Shown in pieces: positions 52,069 to 60,994 of a DNA stretch of 64,000 bases. The notes under the pieces were generated by a model. It was not told where the DNA came from. It did not search any database and saw only the letters and a program-made list of their open reading frames with translations. How positions within the stretch are numbered: the first letter of the stretch is position 1; the number at the start of each line of letters is the position of its first letter. Source of the stretch: Solidesulfovibrio carbinoliphilus subsp. oakridgensis (GTDB taxonomy: Bacteria > Desulfobacterota > Desulfovibrionia > Desulfovibrionales > Desulfovibrionaceae); NCBI RefSeq assembly GCF_000177215.2, contig NZ_CM001368.1, positions 62,001-126,000 of the forward strand, read 5' to 3'. The translations under genes and the position numbers were made by a program.

Positions 52069-54666
52069 ATGCAGCCTGTGACCAGGGAAAAGGGCAAGAC
52101 AATGCCTCGGCTTTCCACGGGAATGATGGTCGTGACGATGGCGCTTCTCCTGGCCCTGGCCTCCTGCCGGGAGCAGTCGCGGACCGACTCCATGGCCGAA
52201 GCGGCCAAGCTTGTCGCCGAAGGCAACGCCAAGGGCGCGGTGGTCATCTATAAAAGCCTTCTGGAACGCGACTCCGAGGACAAGGAAGCCCGCGTCGAGT
52301 TGGCCAAGGCCTATTTCGTGCTCGGCAAACCCGACCAGTCCGCCCGGGAAGCCGAGCAGCTGGCCGCGCTGGCCGATCCGCCGGCCGGGATCCACCTCCT
52401 GCTCGGCAAGGCGCTGGTGGCCCAGGCCAAGACCGAGGAGGCCTTGCAGGAGCTTTCGGCCCACCTGGCGATCGATCCGGATTCGGCCGAGGCCTGGGAA
52501 TATGTGGGCCACGCCCATGCCCGGACCAAGGATCTGGACGAGGCGGCCGAGGCCTACGCCCACTCCCTGGCCCTCGACCGGAAGCGGGTCGGCGTCTGGA
52601 TCGAGCTTGTGGCCACGCGGGTCCTGCAGAACCAGATTCCCGAGGCCCAGGCCCAGGTCGAGGCCCTCCTGGCCGCCAATCCCGACAACCAGGGCGGACT
52701 GCATCTCCTGGCCCAGATCCAGACCATGAACAATGACATGGATGCGGCCCTGGCCACCTACAGGACCCTGAACGCCAAATACCCCACGGACATCAAGTCC
52801 CGCTACAACGAGGCCTTCATCCTCCTGGTCACCCAGGGAGCGTCCGAGCAAGTCGCCCAGACCGCCAAAAGCCTGGCCGCCGACTATCCCAACCTGCCCG
52901 AAGGCTACAAACTGCTCGGCCTCATGGACCTGACCCGGGGAACGACGGCCCAGGCCGTCACCAACTTCGAGCGGGCCCTGCGCCTGCGGCCGGAATCGGA
53001 AACCCACTTCTTCCTGGCCCAGGCCTATGAGCGCAACGGCAACCTGGAATTGGCCATAAGCGAACTGCGCCAAGTGCTCGACGCCAGTCCCCGCCACCTC
53101 AAGGCCCGGCAGATGCTGGCCAACATGAACCTGAAGATGGATCGGACCGACGAGGCCATCGACGAGCTCCAGCGGGTCCTCACCTACCATCCGGACAGTT
53201 ACGAGGACAAACTCCTGCTCGGCGACCTGTACCTGTCCCGCAAGGATTTCGCCAAGAGCCTCGCCTTTTACGAAGCCATCCCCGACGGGGTGGAGCAGTC
53301 CGCGACCGCGCACCTCAAAAAGGGGCTCATCTTCGGCGACACGGGCAAACCGGAGCAGGCCGAGGCGGAACTGCGCCAAACGATCGGCCAGTCGCCGGAA
53401 TTTCTGGAGGCGCGGATAGCGCTGGTCGCCCTGTACAAGCAGCAGCAGCGCCTGGACGAGGCGGCGTCGGTCCTGGAGGCGCCGGGGCTCAGCCAGCCGG
53501 ACGTCGCCCAGGCCCATACCATCCGGGCCGCCATCTTCCTGCAGCAGGGCCGGACCGACGAGGCCGTGGCCCTGCTCGAGAAGGCCAAGACGCTCAATCC
53601 CAAGCTGGCCACGCCCTATTACACCCTGGCCAAGTTCTATTCCCAGCGGATGGAGCCGGAAAAGGCCATGGACCAGTACCGGCAGCTGCTTATCCAGCAG
53701 CCCCAGTCCCCGTCCGCCCACACGGCCCTGGCCGCGGCGCTCGAAGCCAGGGGAAATTTCGACGAAGCGCAGCAGCACCTGGAGCAGGCCGCCGCCTCCA
53801 AGCAGGCCGACGCCTACCTTCGCCTGGCCGGATTCCTGGCCCGCCGCAACAAGATCGACCTGGCCGAGCAGACCCTTGGCCAGTGCCTGAAGGAGAACAG
53901 CAAATCCATCCCTGCCCTGGTCACCCTGTCCAGGCTGCAGCTGGCCGCCGGGGACGAGACGAAAAGCCTGGCCACCCTCCGGGATGTCGCGGCCATCGAC
54001 CAGAAGGCGGCCATCGCCGAGAGGCTGCGCCGGGAAACGGCCGCCAAACGCTGGGACCAGGCCGAGGCGGAGGCCACCAAATTCATCGAGCTCGCTCCCG
54101 CAGCGGCCGGCGGCTACATCACCCTGGCCTCGGTCAAGCTGCAGCGGGAGGATGTGCCCGGGGCGGAACGCCTGCTGCGCCAGGCCCTGGAAGTGGAGCC
54201 GGCAAGCATCGGGGCCCGGCTGGACCTGGGGGCCCTCCTCATGCGCGCCGGCCAGGTCGAGGAAGCGAACCGCTATTTCGCCGAGGCCATCGCCAAATCC
54301 CCGAAGCCGGCCGAGGCCTACGCCGCCCGGGGAATGGCCTGGCAGGCCGCCGGCCAGACCGACGCCGCGGTCAGGGACTACGAGGCGGCGATTGGCCTGC
54401 AGAGAAATCTGCCCGTGGTGCTCAACAACCTCTCCATGATCTATGCCGAAAAGCCGGCCCTGGCCGGCAAGGGCCTGGAGTACGCCATGGCCGCCAATGC
54501 CCTGGTGGAAAACAATCCCTTCATCCTTGATACGCTCGGGTACGCCTTGCTGAAAAACGGGCGCCGCAACGACGCCGCCGCCGTGCTCAAACGGGCCGCC
54601 GCTCTGGCGCCGCAAAGCAAGGACATCGCCAAGCACCTTGAGATGGCCAGTTCCGACTCGAAGTAG
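52069..54666 (+). CDS. prsT: PEP-CTERM system TPR lipoprotein PrsT
   Basis: An 865-residue TPR protein with a lipoprotein signal (MALLLALASC with the lipidated Cys) and about 20 TPR units filling the rest. Repeats of the type A-x2-YxxAL and A-x2-LxxLGxLY are visible throughout. This length and domain content match PrsT, found beside PrsK and PrsR, and probably a periplasmic scaffold for polysaccharide assembly or export. ATG 52069 has AGGGGA upstream; ATG 52102 would give a more standard short signal peptide and is a fair alternative. Confidence 0.88.
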   Translation: MQPVTREKGKTMPRLSTGMMVVTMALLLALASCREQSRTDSMAEAAKLVAEGNAKGAVVIYKSLLERDSEDKEARVELAKAYFVLGKPDQSAREAEQLAALADPPAGIHLLLGKALVAQAKTEEALQELSAHLAIDPDSAEAWEYVGHAHARTKDLDEAAEAYAHSLALDRKRVGVWIELVATRVLQNQIPEAQAQVEALLAANPDNQGGLHLLAQIQTMNNDMDAALATYRTLNAKYPTDIKSRYNEAFILLVTQGASEQVAQTAKSLAADYPNLPEGYKLLGLMDLTRGTTAQAVTNFERALRLRPESETHFFLAQAYERNGNLELAISELRQVLDASPRHLKARQMLANMNLKMDRTDEAIDELQRVLTYHPDSYEDKLLLGDLYLSRKDFAKSLAFYEAIPDGVEQSATAHLKKGLIFGDTGKPEQAEAELRQTIGQSPEFLEARIALVALYKQQQRLDEAASVLEAPGLSQPDVAQAHTIRAAIFLQQGRTDEAVALLEKAKTLNPKLATPYYTLAKFYSQRMEPEKAMDQYRQLLIQQPQSPSAHTALAAALEARGNFDEAQQHLEQAAASKQADAYLRLAGFLARRNKIDLAEQTLGQCLKENSKSIPALVTLSRLQLAAGDETKSLATLRDVAAIDQKAAIAERLRRETAAKRWDQAEAEATKFIELAPAAAGGYITLASVKLQREDVPGAERLLRQALEVEPASIGARLDLGALLMRAGQVEEANRYFAEAIAKSPKPAEAYAARGMAWQAAGQTDAAVRDYEAAIGLQRNLPVVLNNLSMIYAEKPALAGKGLEYAMAANALVENNPFILDTLGYALLKNGRRNDAAAVLKRAAALAPQSKDIAKHLEMASSDSK

Positions 54667-54702
54667 GTACCAACCGTTGGCAGGGAGTCAAGGGGGTGCG
54701 AG

Positions 54703-56079
54703 ATGACTTCAAGTTGCATGAAAACGCCGGAGTACGAATCCTTTTCCAGATGGTTCGGGTCCTATCTGCTGTTCGCCGCCCTGGCGACCTCCGGCGGCGT
54801 GATGGCGGAGTCCTTCATCCAGAAAGGATTCGAGGGGGCCCTGCATTATGACAGGATGGGGAGCTATGTCACCACCATCGCCCTGCCCTATATCCTGGTC
54901 AATCTTCTCTACTCGCTGACCCAGTTCAGAATGAATCTGACCAACATCCTGCTCAAGGTGTCGGTCTCCTGCGGCCTGTCCCTGACGCTTGTGGCCCTGA
55001 CAAGCGACGTCAAGCCGCTCTTCCGGGAGGACCTGGACGTGGTCCTGTATTCCCTCGGCGCCTTCACCTGCATCATGCTGGCCCGGGATATCGTCAGGAA
55101 CATCCCGCTGGCCCTGCCGGGCCTGGTCAACCGGGTGCTGGTGGTCGGCAACGACGGGTTCATGAAGGAGATGGAAAACCTGATCGGCGGGTCCAACCGG
55201 CATTTCCAGGTGGCCGGGACGTATCCGTTCCCCGGTCCCCGGCCGGAACCGGCGGCCAGCCAGGTCGAGGACATCTTCGCCACGGCCAAGGCGTTGCGGG
55301 CCGACAAGGTCGTCATTTCCCTGGCCGAGCGGCGGGGGGTGTTTCCCCTCCAGGACATGCTCAACTGCAAGCTTTCCGGCATCGAGGTCCTGGACGCGCC
55401 GGGCATCTACGAGCGGATCACGGGCAAGCTGCTGCTTGAAAACATCAACCCGAGCTGGTTCATCTTCTGCAGCGGCTTTAAGATCACCTTCGTCCTGCGG
55501 GCCGTCAAACGGCTGGTGGACATCGTCTGTTCCGTCCTCGGGCTGCTTCTCAGCCTGCCCTTTGCGCCCTTCGTGCTCCTGGCCATCCGGCTGGATTCCC
55601 CGGGTCCGGTCTTTTTCCGGCAGGAGCGGGTGGGCCAGGGGGACAAGCCCTTTGTGCTCTACAAGCTGCGCACCATGCGCCAGGACGCGGAGCAGGGAAC
55701 CGGCGCGGTCTGGGCCTCCCAGTCCGACCCCCGGGTGACGCGGCTGGGGCAGTTTTTGCGAAAGAGCCGGATCGACGAGATCCCCCAGCTCATAAACGTG
55801 CTTCGGGGCGAGATGAGCCTGGTCGGGCCCCGGCCGGAACGTCCCGAGTTCGTGCAAAAGCTCAAGGAGATCATCCCGTATTATTCGGAGCGCCACTTCG
55901 TGAAGCCCGGGGTCACCGGCTGGGCCCAGGTCCGCTACCCCTACGGCGCGTCGGTGGAGGACGCTCTCGAAAAGCTTCGCTACGACCTCTATTACATCAA
56001 GAACATCTCCATGTTCCTTGATCTTAGCATCATTTTGCGGACCGTCGCCGTGGTGCTTCTGCGAAAGGGCGCGCGATGA
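54703..56079 (+). CDS. polyprenyl-phosphate sugar-1-phosphate transferase (exosortase-locus priming enzyme)
   Basis: A 458-residue membrane glycosyltransferase that starts repeat-unit assembly on undecaprenyl phosphate. The N-terminus has four helices, followed by a NAD-fold-like middle (VLVVGNDGFMKEM), a membrane hairpin (VDIVCSVLGLLLSLPF), and the catalytic PHPT-type domain with FRQERVGQGDKPF, KLRTMRQDAE, DEIPQLINVLRGEMSLVGPR and the PGVTGWAQVRYPYG motif. The architecture fits the exosortase-associated group. The sugar specificity is not clear. It starts 36 bp after prsT and is probably co-transcribed. Confidence 0.9.
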   Translation: MTSSCMKTPEYESFSRWFGSYLLFAALATSGGVMAESFIQKGFEGALHYDRMGSYVTTIALPYILVNLLYSLTQFRMNLTNILLKVSVSCGLSLTLVALTSDVKPLFREDLDVVLYSLGAFTCIMLARDIVRNIPLALPGLVNRVLVVGNDGFMKEMENLIGGSNRHFQVAGTYPFPGPRPEPAASQVEDIFATAKALRADKVVISLAERRGVFPLQDMLNCKLSGIEVLDAPGIYERITGKLLLENINPSWFIFCSGFKITFVLRAVKRLVDIVCSVLGLLLSLPFAPFVLLAIRLDSPGPVFFRQERVGQGDKPFVLYKLRTMRQDAEQGTGAVWASQSDPRVTRLGQFLRKSRIDEIPQLINVLRGEMSLVGPRPERPEFVQKLKEIIPYYSERHFVKPGVTGWAQVRYPYGASVEDALEKLRYDLYYIKNISMFLDLSIILRTVAVVLLRKGAR

Positions 56080-56225
56080 ACTTTTTTTCCGGCCACGGCA
56101 ACGGGGATTCGGTCTGCCCGACCACTTTCCTGCGTTGGTTGAAATCCTGGAAGACTCCGATTGAAAGTCATAAACAGGCGGCATGTTCCGGCTCTTTCCC
56201 GTCCTGCGGCAAAGGGCCGCTTGCC

Positions 56226-56257
56226 GGCGCACCGGCGCATCCCGGCGCCGGTGCGCC
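56226..56257. other. perfect inverted repeat upstream of a sigma-54 promoter
   Basis: GGCGCACCGGCGC (56226-56238) and GCGCCGGTGCGCC (56245-56257) form a 13-bp perfect repeat around ATCCCG. It lies 37 bp before the -24 element at 56294. The position suits an activator site, although a terminator for the transferase gene is possible. No T-run follows. Confidence 0.5.
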
Positions 56258-56293
56258 CGCCGGGCGGTGGGCGGAGCCGGGCCAGGGAAATCC

Positions 56294-56310
56294 TGGCATG
56301 GTTTGTGCTT
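56294..56310 (+). promoter_or_regulatory. predicted sigma-54 promoter of the export genes
   Basis: TGGCATGGTTTGTGCTT has GG (56295-56296) and GC (56307-56308) with 10 bp between, near TGGCACG-N4-TTGCT. It lies in the 353-bp gap (56080-56432) and would give a leader of about 110 nt before the export protein. The rest of the gap holds only the inverted repeat at 56226 and a short CGACCG/CGGTCG hairpin at 56316-56332. Confidence 0.75.
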
Positions 56311-56432
56311 TTTATCGACCGATCAACGGTCGGCTCGCACAGACGGATGCCGCAGGGTCTGGTTCAATCGGAAGTGTCCCCCGTGTTCACCAGTCGTTTG
56401 GCACAGACCTTCAGCCCCGGATGGAGAAAGCG

Positions 56433-57233
56433 ATGCTCAAAACCATGCTGCTGCTCGTGTTGGCTGTCTTTTTGCCTTTTGCGGCCCAGGCCAAGGAATA
56501 CACCGTGGCGCCGGGCGACAAGATCCATATCGGCGTGGCCGACGAACCCGACTACTCGGCCGATGTCATGGTCCGCCCCGACGGCAAGGTCACCGTCCCC
56601 AACAGCGGGGAGGTGCAGGCCGTGGGGCTGACCACGGACCAGCTCAAGGAGGCGATCACCGCCCGGCTCAAGGAGTACATCCGCAATCCCACGGTCACGG
56701 TCACGGTGCTCGGCGGCAACAGCAAGGTGTTCGTCATGGGCGGGGGCGTCAAGCCGACCGTGATCGACGCGACGCAGCACGCGACCCTGCTCAACGTGCT
56801 GACGAGCCTTGGCGACATCAGCGGTGCCGACCTCAGGAACGCCACCGTCGTGCGCGACGGCAAGGAAATCAAGAAGGACTTCCACGACCTGATCGTCGGC
56901 AGCGACACGTCCCAGGACATCCCCCTTCTCGGCGGCGACACCATCCTCCTGCCGCCAACCGCCTCCAACCGCGGCATCTACGTGGTCGGCGCGGTCAACA
57001 GCCCGCGCCTGGTCGTCTACCGCGAGGGCATGACGCTCCTTGAGGCCGTGCTCGAGGCCGGCGGCTTCTCCAAGTTCGCAAGCCCCAACGACACCCGGAT
57101 CGTCCGCCAGCTCGACGGCCAGGAGCAGGTCATCAAGGTCAAGGCCAAAAAGCTGATCCGCGACGGCGATCTGAAGCAGAACGTGGTCCTGCAGGGCGGC
57201 GACCTCATTATCGTGGAAGAAAGCTTCTTCTAG
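56433..57233 (+). CDS. polysaccharide export protein (Wza-like)
   Basis: A 266-residue outer-membrane or periplasmic polysaccharide export protein. It has a signal peptide (MLKTMLLLVLAVFLPFAAQA), the Poly_export domain (EYTVAPGDKIHIGVAD...VRPDGKVTVPNSGEVQAVG) and SLBB-type domains (YVVGAVNSPRLVVY, LQGGDLIIV). There is no lipobox, unlike Wza. The ATG at 56433 is preferred because GGAG lies six bases upstream; ATG 56421 overlaps that site. It is the first gene after the predicted sigma-54 promoter and is followed 17 bp later by the chain-length gene. Confidence 0.92.
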   Translation: MLKTMLLLVLAVFLPFAAQAKEYTVAPGDKIHIGVADEPDYSADVMVRPDGKVTVPNSGEVQAVGLTTDQLKEAITARLKEYIRNPTVTVTVLGGNSKVFVMGGGVKPTVIDATQHATLLNVLTSLGDISGADLRNATVVRDGKEIKKDFHDLIVGSDTSQDIPLLGGDTILLPPTASNRGIYVVGAVNSPRLVVYREGMTLLEAVLEAGGFSKFASPNDTRIVRQLDGQEQVIKVKAKKLIRDGDLKQNVVLQGGDLIIVEESFF

Positions 57234-57250
57234 GCCCAAGGAGGGTGTCC

Positions 57251-58753
57251 ATGTCTGCCTTCTTGAAAGAATTCCACCATTACAAGCAGCTCATCTATCT
57301 TTATAAGGAGCTGTTTCTGGCCGTATCGCTCCTGATCATGACCGGGGCCATCGCCGTGGGCTACCTGTCGCCCAAGAAATACGAGGCCAAGTCCACCATA
57401 TTCATCGAGCAGAACGTCATCACCGACCTGGTCAAGGGCATCGCCATCTCGCCCTCCATGCAGCAGAAGATCCAGAACCTGGCCGTCAGTCTGACCAGCC
57501 GCAACCTCCTGCTCCCGGTCATCAAGCAGCTGGACAAGGACATCACGCTGAAGACCGCCTATGACCAGGAAGTCTATATCAAGGACCTGCAGCGCCGCAT
57601 CATGGTCAATCTGAATGAACGGCAGGGCCTGATCGTCCTCAACTTTTCGGACAAGGATCCGCGTTTCGCCCGGGATTTCATCAACACCATGGCTCGCGTC
57701 TATATCGAGCGCAATACCTCGACCAAGCGCGAGGAATCCACGGAAGCGACCAAGTTTCTGGCCGAGCAGATCGAGACGTTCAAGAAGCGGGTGGACGCGG
57801 CTGACGAGGCCATCAATGCCTTCAGGAGCGAAAGGGGCATGCTCCTTAGCAGCGACGGCGCGTTTATCCGCAGCGAAATAAAGGCGGCGGAGCAAAAGCT
57901 CGAAGAACTGTCCCTGCGCCGGGCCCAACTGGAAGCCCAGCGCAAGATGCTGGCTTCGGGCAAGGGGCCGGCCAAGGCCAGCCGCGCCTCGTCGGGCGGC
58001 AATCCGCGGGAAGCCGAGCTGCGGCGGCTTCTGGCCGTGTACACCGAAAAAAATCCCAAGGTCATAAAGGCCCGGGCCGCCGCCAAGGCATGGCGTCCGA
58101 GCGGTGGCGGCGGCGGGGAGTCGGCCGGCGAAGGCGTGGCCGAGGGCACCCGCAATGCCCAGATCCTCCAGTACCAGCTCGATTCCATCAAGGCCATGGA
58201 AGACTATCAGAACAAGATCATCGGGGAAAACAAGGGGGCGCTGCGGGACCTGCCCCGGGTGAAGGCCACCCTGGCCGAGCTGGTCAACAAGAAGGATCAG
58301 GAGGCGGCCATCTACAACCAGCTCGTCAACCGTTACGGCCAGTCCGAGATCTCCAAGGAGATGGAGCTCAAGGACAAGTCCGTCATGTTTCGCATCGTGG
58401 ATCCGGCCGTGATCCCCGAAGTGCCGGTCAGTCCCAACCGCCCGGTCATCATCCTGATCGGCATCGTGCTCGGCCTTGGCGCCGGCGCCGGCGCCACCTA
58501 CCTGGCCGACCGTTTCAACCACTCGATCCGGTCCCTCCATGAACTGCGCACGCTCGGCCTTCCGGTCTTCGCGGTCATTCCCCGCATCTCGAGCGAAAAG
58601 GAGATCCGGCGGCAGGCCCGGCGGGACCACCTCGTCATGGCCGTGGCCGGCGGGTATTTCGCCCTGGTCGTCGGGGTGTTGGTGCTCGAGACGTTGCGGG
58701 CCCAGGGCGTGGGCACAGCCTGGCTGCAAAAAATCGCGCACTCCATTTTGTAG
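57251..58753 (+). CDS. polysaccharide chain-length determinant (Wzz/GumC family)
   Basis: A 500-residue inner-membrane co-polymerase. TM1 is about 28-48. A large coiled-coil periplasmic domain follows (with QIETFKKRVDAADEAINAFR and an LEELSLRRAQLEAQ helix). A C-terminal helix follows the family's Pro motif (VSPNRPVIILIG, about 395). A third hydrophobic segment near the end (MAVAGGYFALVVGVLVLE) is as in exosortase-locus members. It sets chain length and couples polymerisation to export. The ATG at 57251 follows AAGGAGGG; the GTG at 57245 overlaps that site. Confidence 0.9.
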   Translation: MSAFLKEFHHYKQLIYLYKELFLAVSLLIMTGAIAVGYLSPKKYEAKSTIFIEQNVITDLVKGIAISPSMQQKIQNLAVSLTSRNLLLPVIKQLDKDITLKTAYDQEVYIKDLQRRIMVNLNERQGLIVLNFSDKDPRFARDFINTMARVYIERNTSTKREESTEATKFLAEQIETFKKRVDAADEAINAFRSERGMLLSSDGAFIRSEIKAAEQKLEELSLRRAQLEAQRKMLASGKGPAKASRASSGGNPREAELRRLLAVYTEKNPKVIKARAAAKAWRPSGGGGGESAGEGVAEGTRNAQILQYQLDSIKAMEDYQNKIIGENKGALRDLPRVKATLAELVNKKDQEAAIYNQLVNRYGQSEISKEMELKDKSVMFRIVDPAVIPEVPVSPNRPVIILIGIVLGLGAGAGATYLADRFNHSIRSLHELRTLGLPVFAVIPRISSEKEIRRQARRDHLVMAVAGGYFALVVGVLVLETLRAQGVGTAWLQKIAHSIL

Positions 58754-58852
58754 CGTGGGCTTGGCGGACCGCCCGAGGGTGCCGGCCGTCCGGCCGCAGA
58801 CGATCCCGAACCTGTGTAACGCGCCAGAGGGGCCAGAGAGGTTGATCGCATC

Positions 58853-59674
58853 ATGAGCAGAATCGAAGAAGCCCTGGGCAAGGCCGCCGAACGGCAGGCC
58901 GGCATGCCCCGGCCCGAGGCCCGCCTCTTTTTCCGCCAGGAAGCCACGTTGCCGCCGCCGTCGCAGGCCATCGATCCGGCGCGGCTGTCCGAGGAAAAGC
59001 TGGTCGTGCTCAAATCGCCCGCCTCGCCCGAGGCGGAGGAGTTCCGCAAGCTCAAGGAGGCGCTGGTCAAGGCGATCCGCGACCCCGACAACTTTAATAA
59101 TATCATCCTGGTCACCAGCGCCCACCACGGCGAGGGCAAGTCCCTGCTCGTCGTCAACCTGGCCATCAGCCTGGCCCAGGAATTCGACCACACCGTGCTG
59201 GTCGTGGACGCGGACCTGCGGGCCCCGACCTGCCACCGCTACCTGGAGGTGGCGCCGGAGCGGGGACTGTCCGACTGCCTCCTCGATGGCCTCGACGTGG
59301 GCCAGGCGCTCATCAATACCGGCATCGGCAAACTCGTGCTCCTGCCGGCGGGAAAGGCGGTCAAAAACCCCATGGAGTTGTTGTCCTCCAATTCCATGCG
59401 GCGGCTCATGACGGAGATCAAACAGCGCTACCGCGACCGGATCATCCTGGTCGACACGCCGCCGGTGCTGCTTTTCGCGGAAACCCGGTCCCTGGCCGAC
59501 GTGGCCGACGGCGCGGTCCTGGTGGTCCGGGAGGGCAAGACCTCCCTTGAGGACGTCCAGGAAAGCCTGACCCTTCTCAACAACAAAGTCCTTGGCCTCG
59601 TGTACAATGCCACGGATTACGTCAAGCCCTGCAGCAGCTATTACAGCAGTTATTACGCCGCCTGTAACGACTGA
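58853..59674 (+). CDS. exosortase-locus tyrosine autokinase (CpsD/BY-kinase)
   Basis: A 273-residue bacterial tyrosine kinase. Walker A is TSAHHGEGKSLLVVNLA, Walker A' VLVVDADLRAP, and Walker B IILVDTPPVLL. The C-terminus carries a Tyr cluster (SSYYSSYYAAC) for autophosphorylation. The P-loop has Leu where GEGKS is usually followed by Thr. It works with the chain-length protein encoded 99 bp upstream, whose cytoplasmic tail should activate it. Cycles of phosphorylation control polymer length. GAGAGG precedes the ATG at 58853. Confidence 0.92.
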   Translation: MSRIEEALGKAAERQAGMPRPEARLFFRQEATLPPPSQAIDPARLSEEKLVVLKSPASPEAEEFRKLKEALVKAIRDPDNFNNIILVTSAHHGEGKSLLVVNLAISLAQEFDHTVLVVDADLRAPTCHRYLEVAPERGLSDCLLDGLDVGQALINTGIGKLVLLPAGKAVKNPMELLSSNSMRRLMTEIKQRYRDRIILVDTPPVLLFAETRSLADVADGAVLVVREGKTSLEDVQESLTLLNNKVLGLVYNATDYVKPCSSYYSSYYAACND

Positions 59675-59691
59675 GAAACAGAGGACAGGAC

Positions 59692-60915
59692 GTGTACGAA
59701 GCCTTTTTCAATCTGCGGCGAAAGCCCTTCGAGCTGTTGCCGAATCCCGAGTTCCTGTACCCGAGCCGGTCGCACAAAAAAGTTCTGGCCTACCTCGACT
59801 ACGGCATCCGGGAGCACTCGGGCTTCATCCTCTTGACCGGCGAAGTCGGCACCGGCAAGACCACCCTCATCCGCCAATTGATCCAGAAGCACCTGCGCGA
59901 CGTCCTTTTGGCCCGGGTCTTCCACACCAAGGTGGATTCCCTCCACCTGCTGGCCATGATCAACGCCGACCTGGGCCTTGAAACCGAGGACAAGGACAAG
60001 CCCACGCTCCTGCGCGACCTCCAGGATTTCCTCATCGCCCAGTACGCCAAGGGCCGGCCGGTGGTGCTCATCATCGACGAGGCCCAGAACCTTTCCCCGG
60101 ACGTGCTGGAAGAGGTCCGGATGCTCTCGAACCTCGAAACCGAAAACAACAAGCTGCTCCATATCATCCTGGTCGGCCAGCCCGAACTGCGCCGGGTCCT
60201 GGCCTCGCCGGAGCTCTTGCAATTTCGCCAGCGCATCCAGATCGTCTGCAACATCGAGCCCCTGTCCGAGGACGAGGTCGAGCACTACATCCAGTACCGC
60301 CTGGAGGCTGCCGGCAACAGGAACGCCATCGAACTCGCGCCGGAGTGCTTTTCCATCATCCACGGCTACAGCCGGGGCATCCCGAGGCTCATCAATATCC
60401 TGTGCGACTACATTCTCCTCGATGCCTTCGCCAACGAGACTCGGACGGTCACCGCGGCCGCCATCCAGGAAATCGCCCAGGACCTGAGTTTCAACAGCCA
60501 GTACTGGGAAAGCCTGCCCCCGGATTTGCCCGGGATCGAGGAGAAGGCGTCGCGACGGGACCGCGGCCGGCAAAGCCCCGGCAAGCTCCACGGCGTGTTG
60601 CTCAATTTCAACACCCGGCTGCAGAACCTGGAAATAGCCACGGCCAGCCGTCCCCCGGACCACAGCGGCGAGCTGCGCGCCCTCCTTGGCGCCATAAGCC
60701 AGCGGATGGACGACATGGGCCAGACGCTCGACGCCCTCAGCGAGATTGTCCGGGCCGCCCCCCAGCCGGAAGTGGCCTATGCCGATATGAGAAACGTGCC
60801 CGTGATCGAGCTGGAAGAATCCGAATCGGACCCGGACAAGGAAGCGCTTCCAGTGCCGCAGCCGGACGGCAAGCACGAGTCATGGCTCAAACGCCTTTTT
60901 TTCGGACACTGTTGA
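59692..60915 (+). CDS. exosortase-locus ExeA-type AAA ATPase
   Basis: A 407-residue ATPase of the ExeA/GspA type found in PEP-CTERM loci. It starts MYEAFFNLRRKPFELLPNP, which is typical of the group, and has Walker A TGEVGTGKTTLIR and Walker B PVVLIIDEAQNLS. About 140 C-terminal residues form a charged, coiled-coil-rich tail. The GTG start at 59692 has AGGA nearby and lies 17 bp after the kinase gene. The role in polysaccharide secretion is inferred from locus conservation. Confidence 0.9.
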   Translation: MYEAFFNLRRKPFELLPNPEFLYPSRSHKKVLAYLDYGIREHSGFILLTGEVGTGKTTLIRQLIQKHLRDVLLARVFHTKVDSLHLLAMINADLGLETEDKDKPTLLRDLQDFLIAQYAKGRPVVLIIDEAQNLSPDVLEEVRMLSNLETENNKLLHIILVGQPELRRVLASPELLQFRQRIQIVCNIEPLSEDEVEHYIQYRLEAAGNRNAIELAPECFSIIHGYSRGIPRLINILCDYILLDAFANETRTVTAAAIQEIAQDLSFNSQYWESLPPDLPGIEEKASRRDRGRQSPGKLHGVLLNFNTRLQNLEIATASRPPDHSGELRALLGAISQRMDDMGQTLDALSEIVRAAPQPEVAYADMRNVPVIELEESESDPDKEALPVPQPDGKHESWLKRLFFGHC

Positions 60916-60994
60916 GTATATCCTGGGGCCACGCGTTGGCAACCGACGGTCATGGACATCAGGCAACCAGAACAAACCTTACGGAAAGGCTCCC

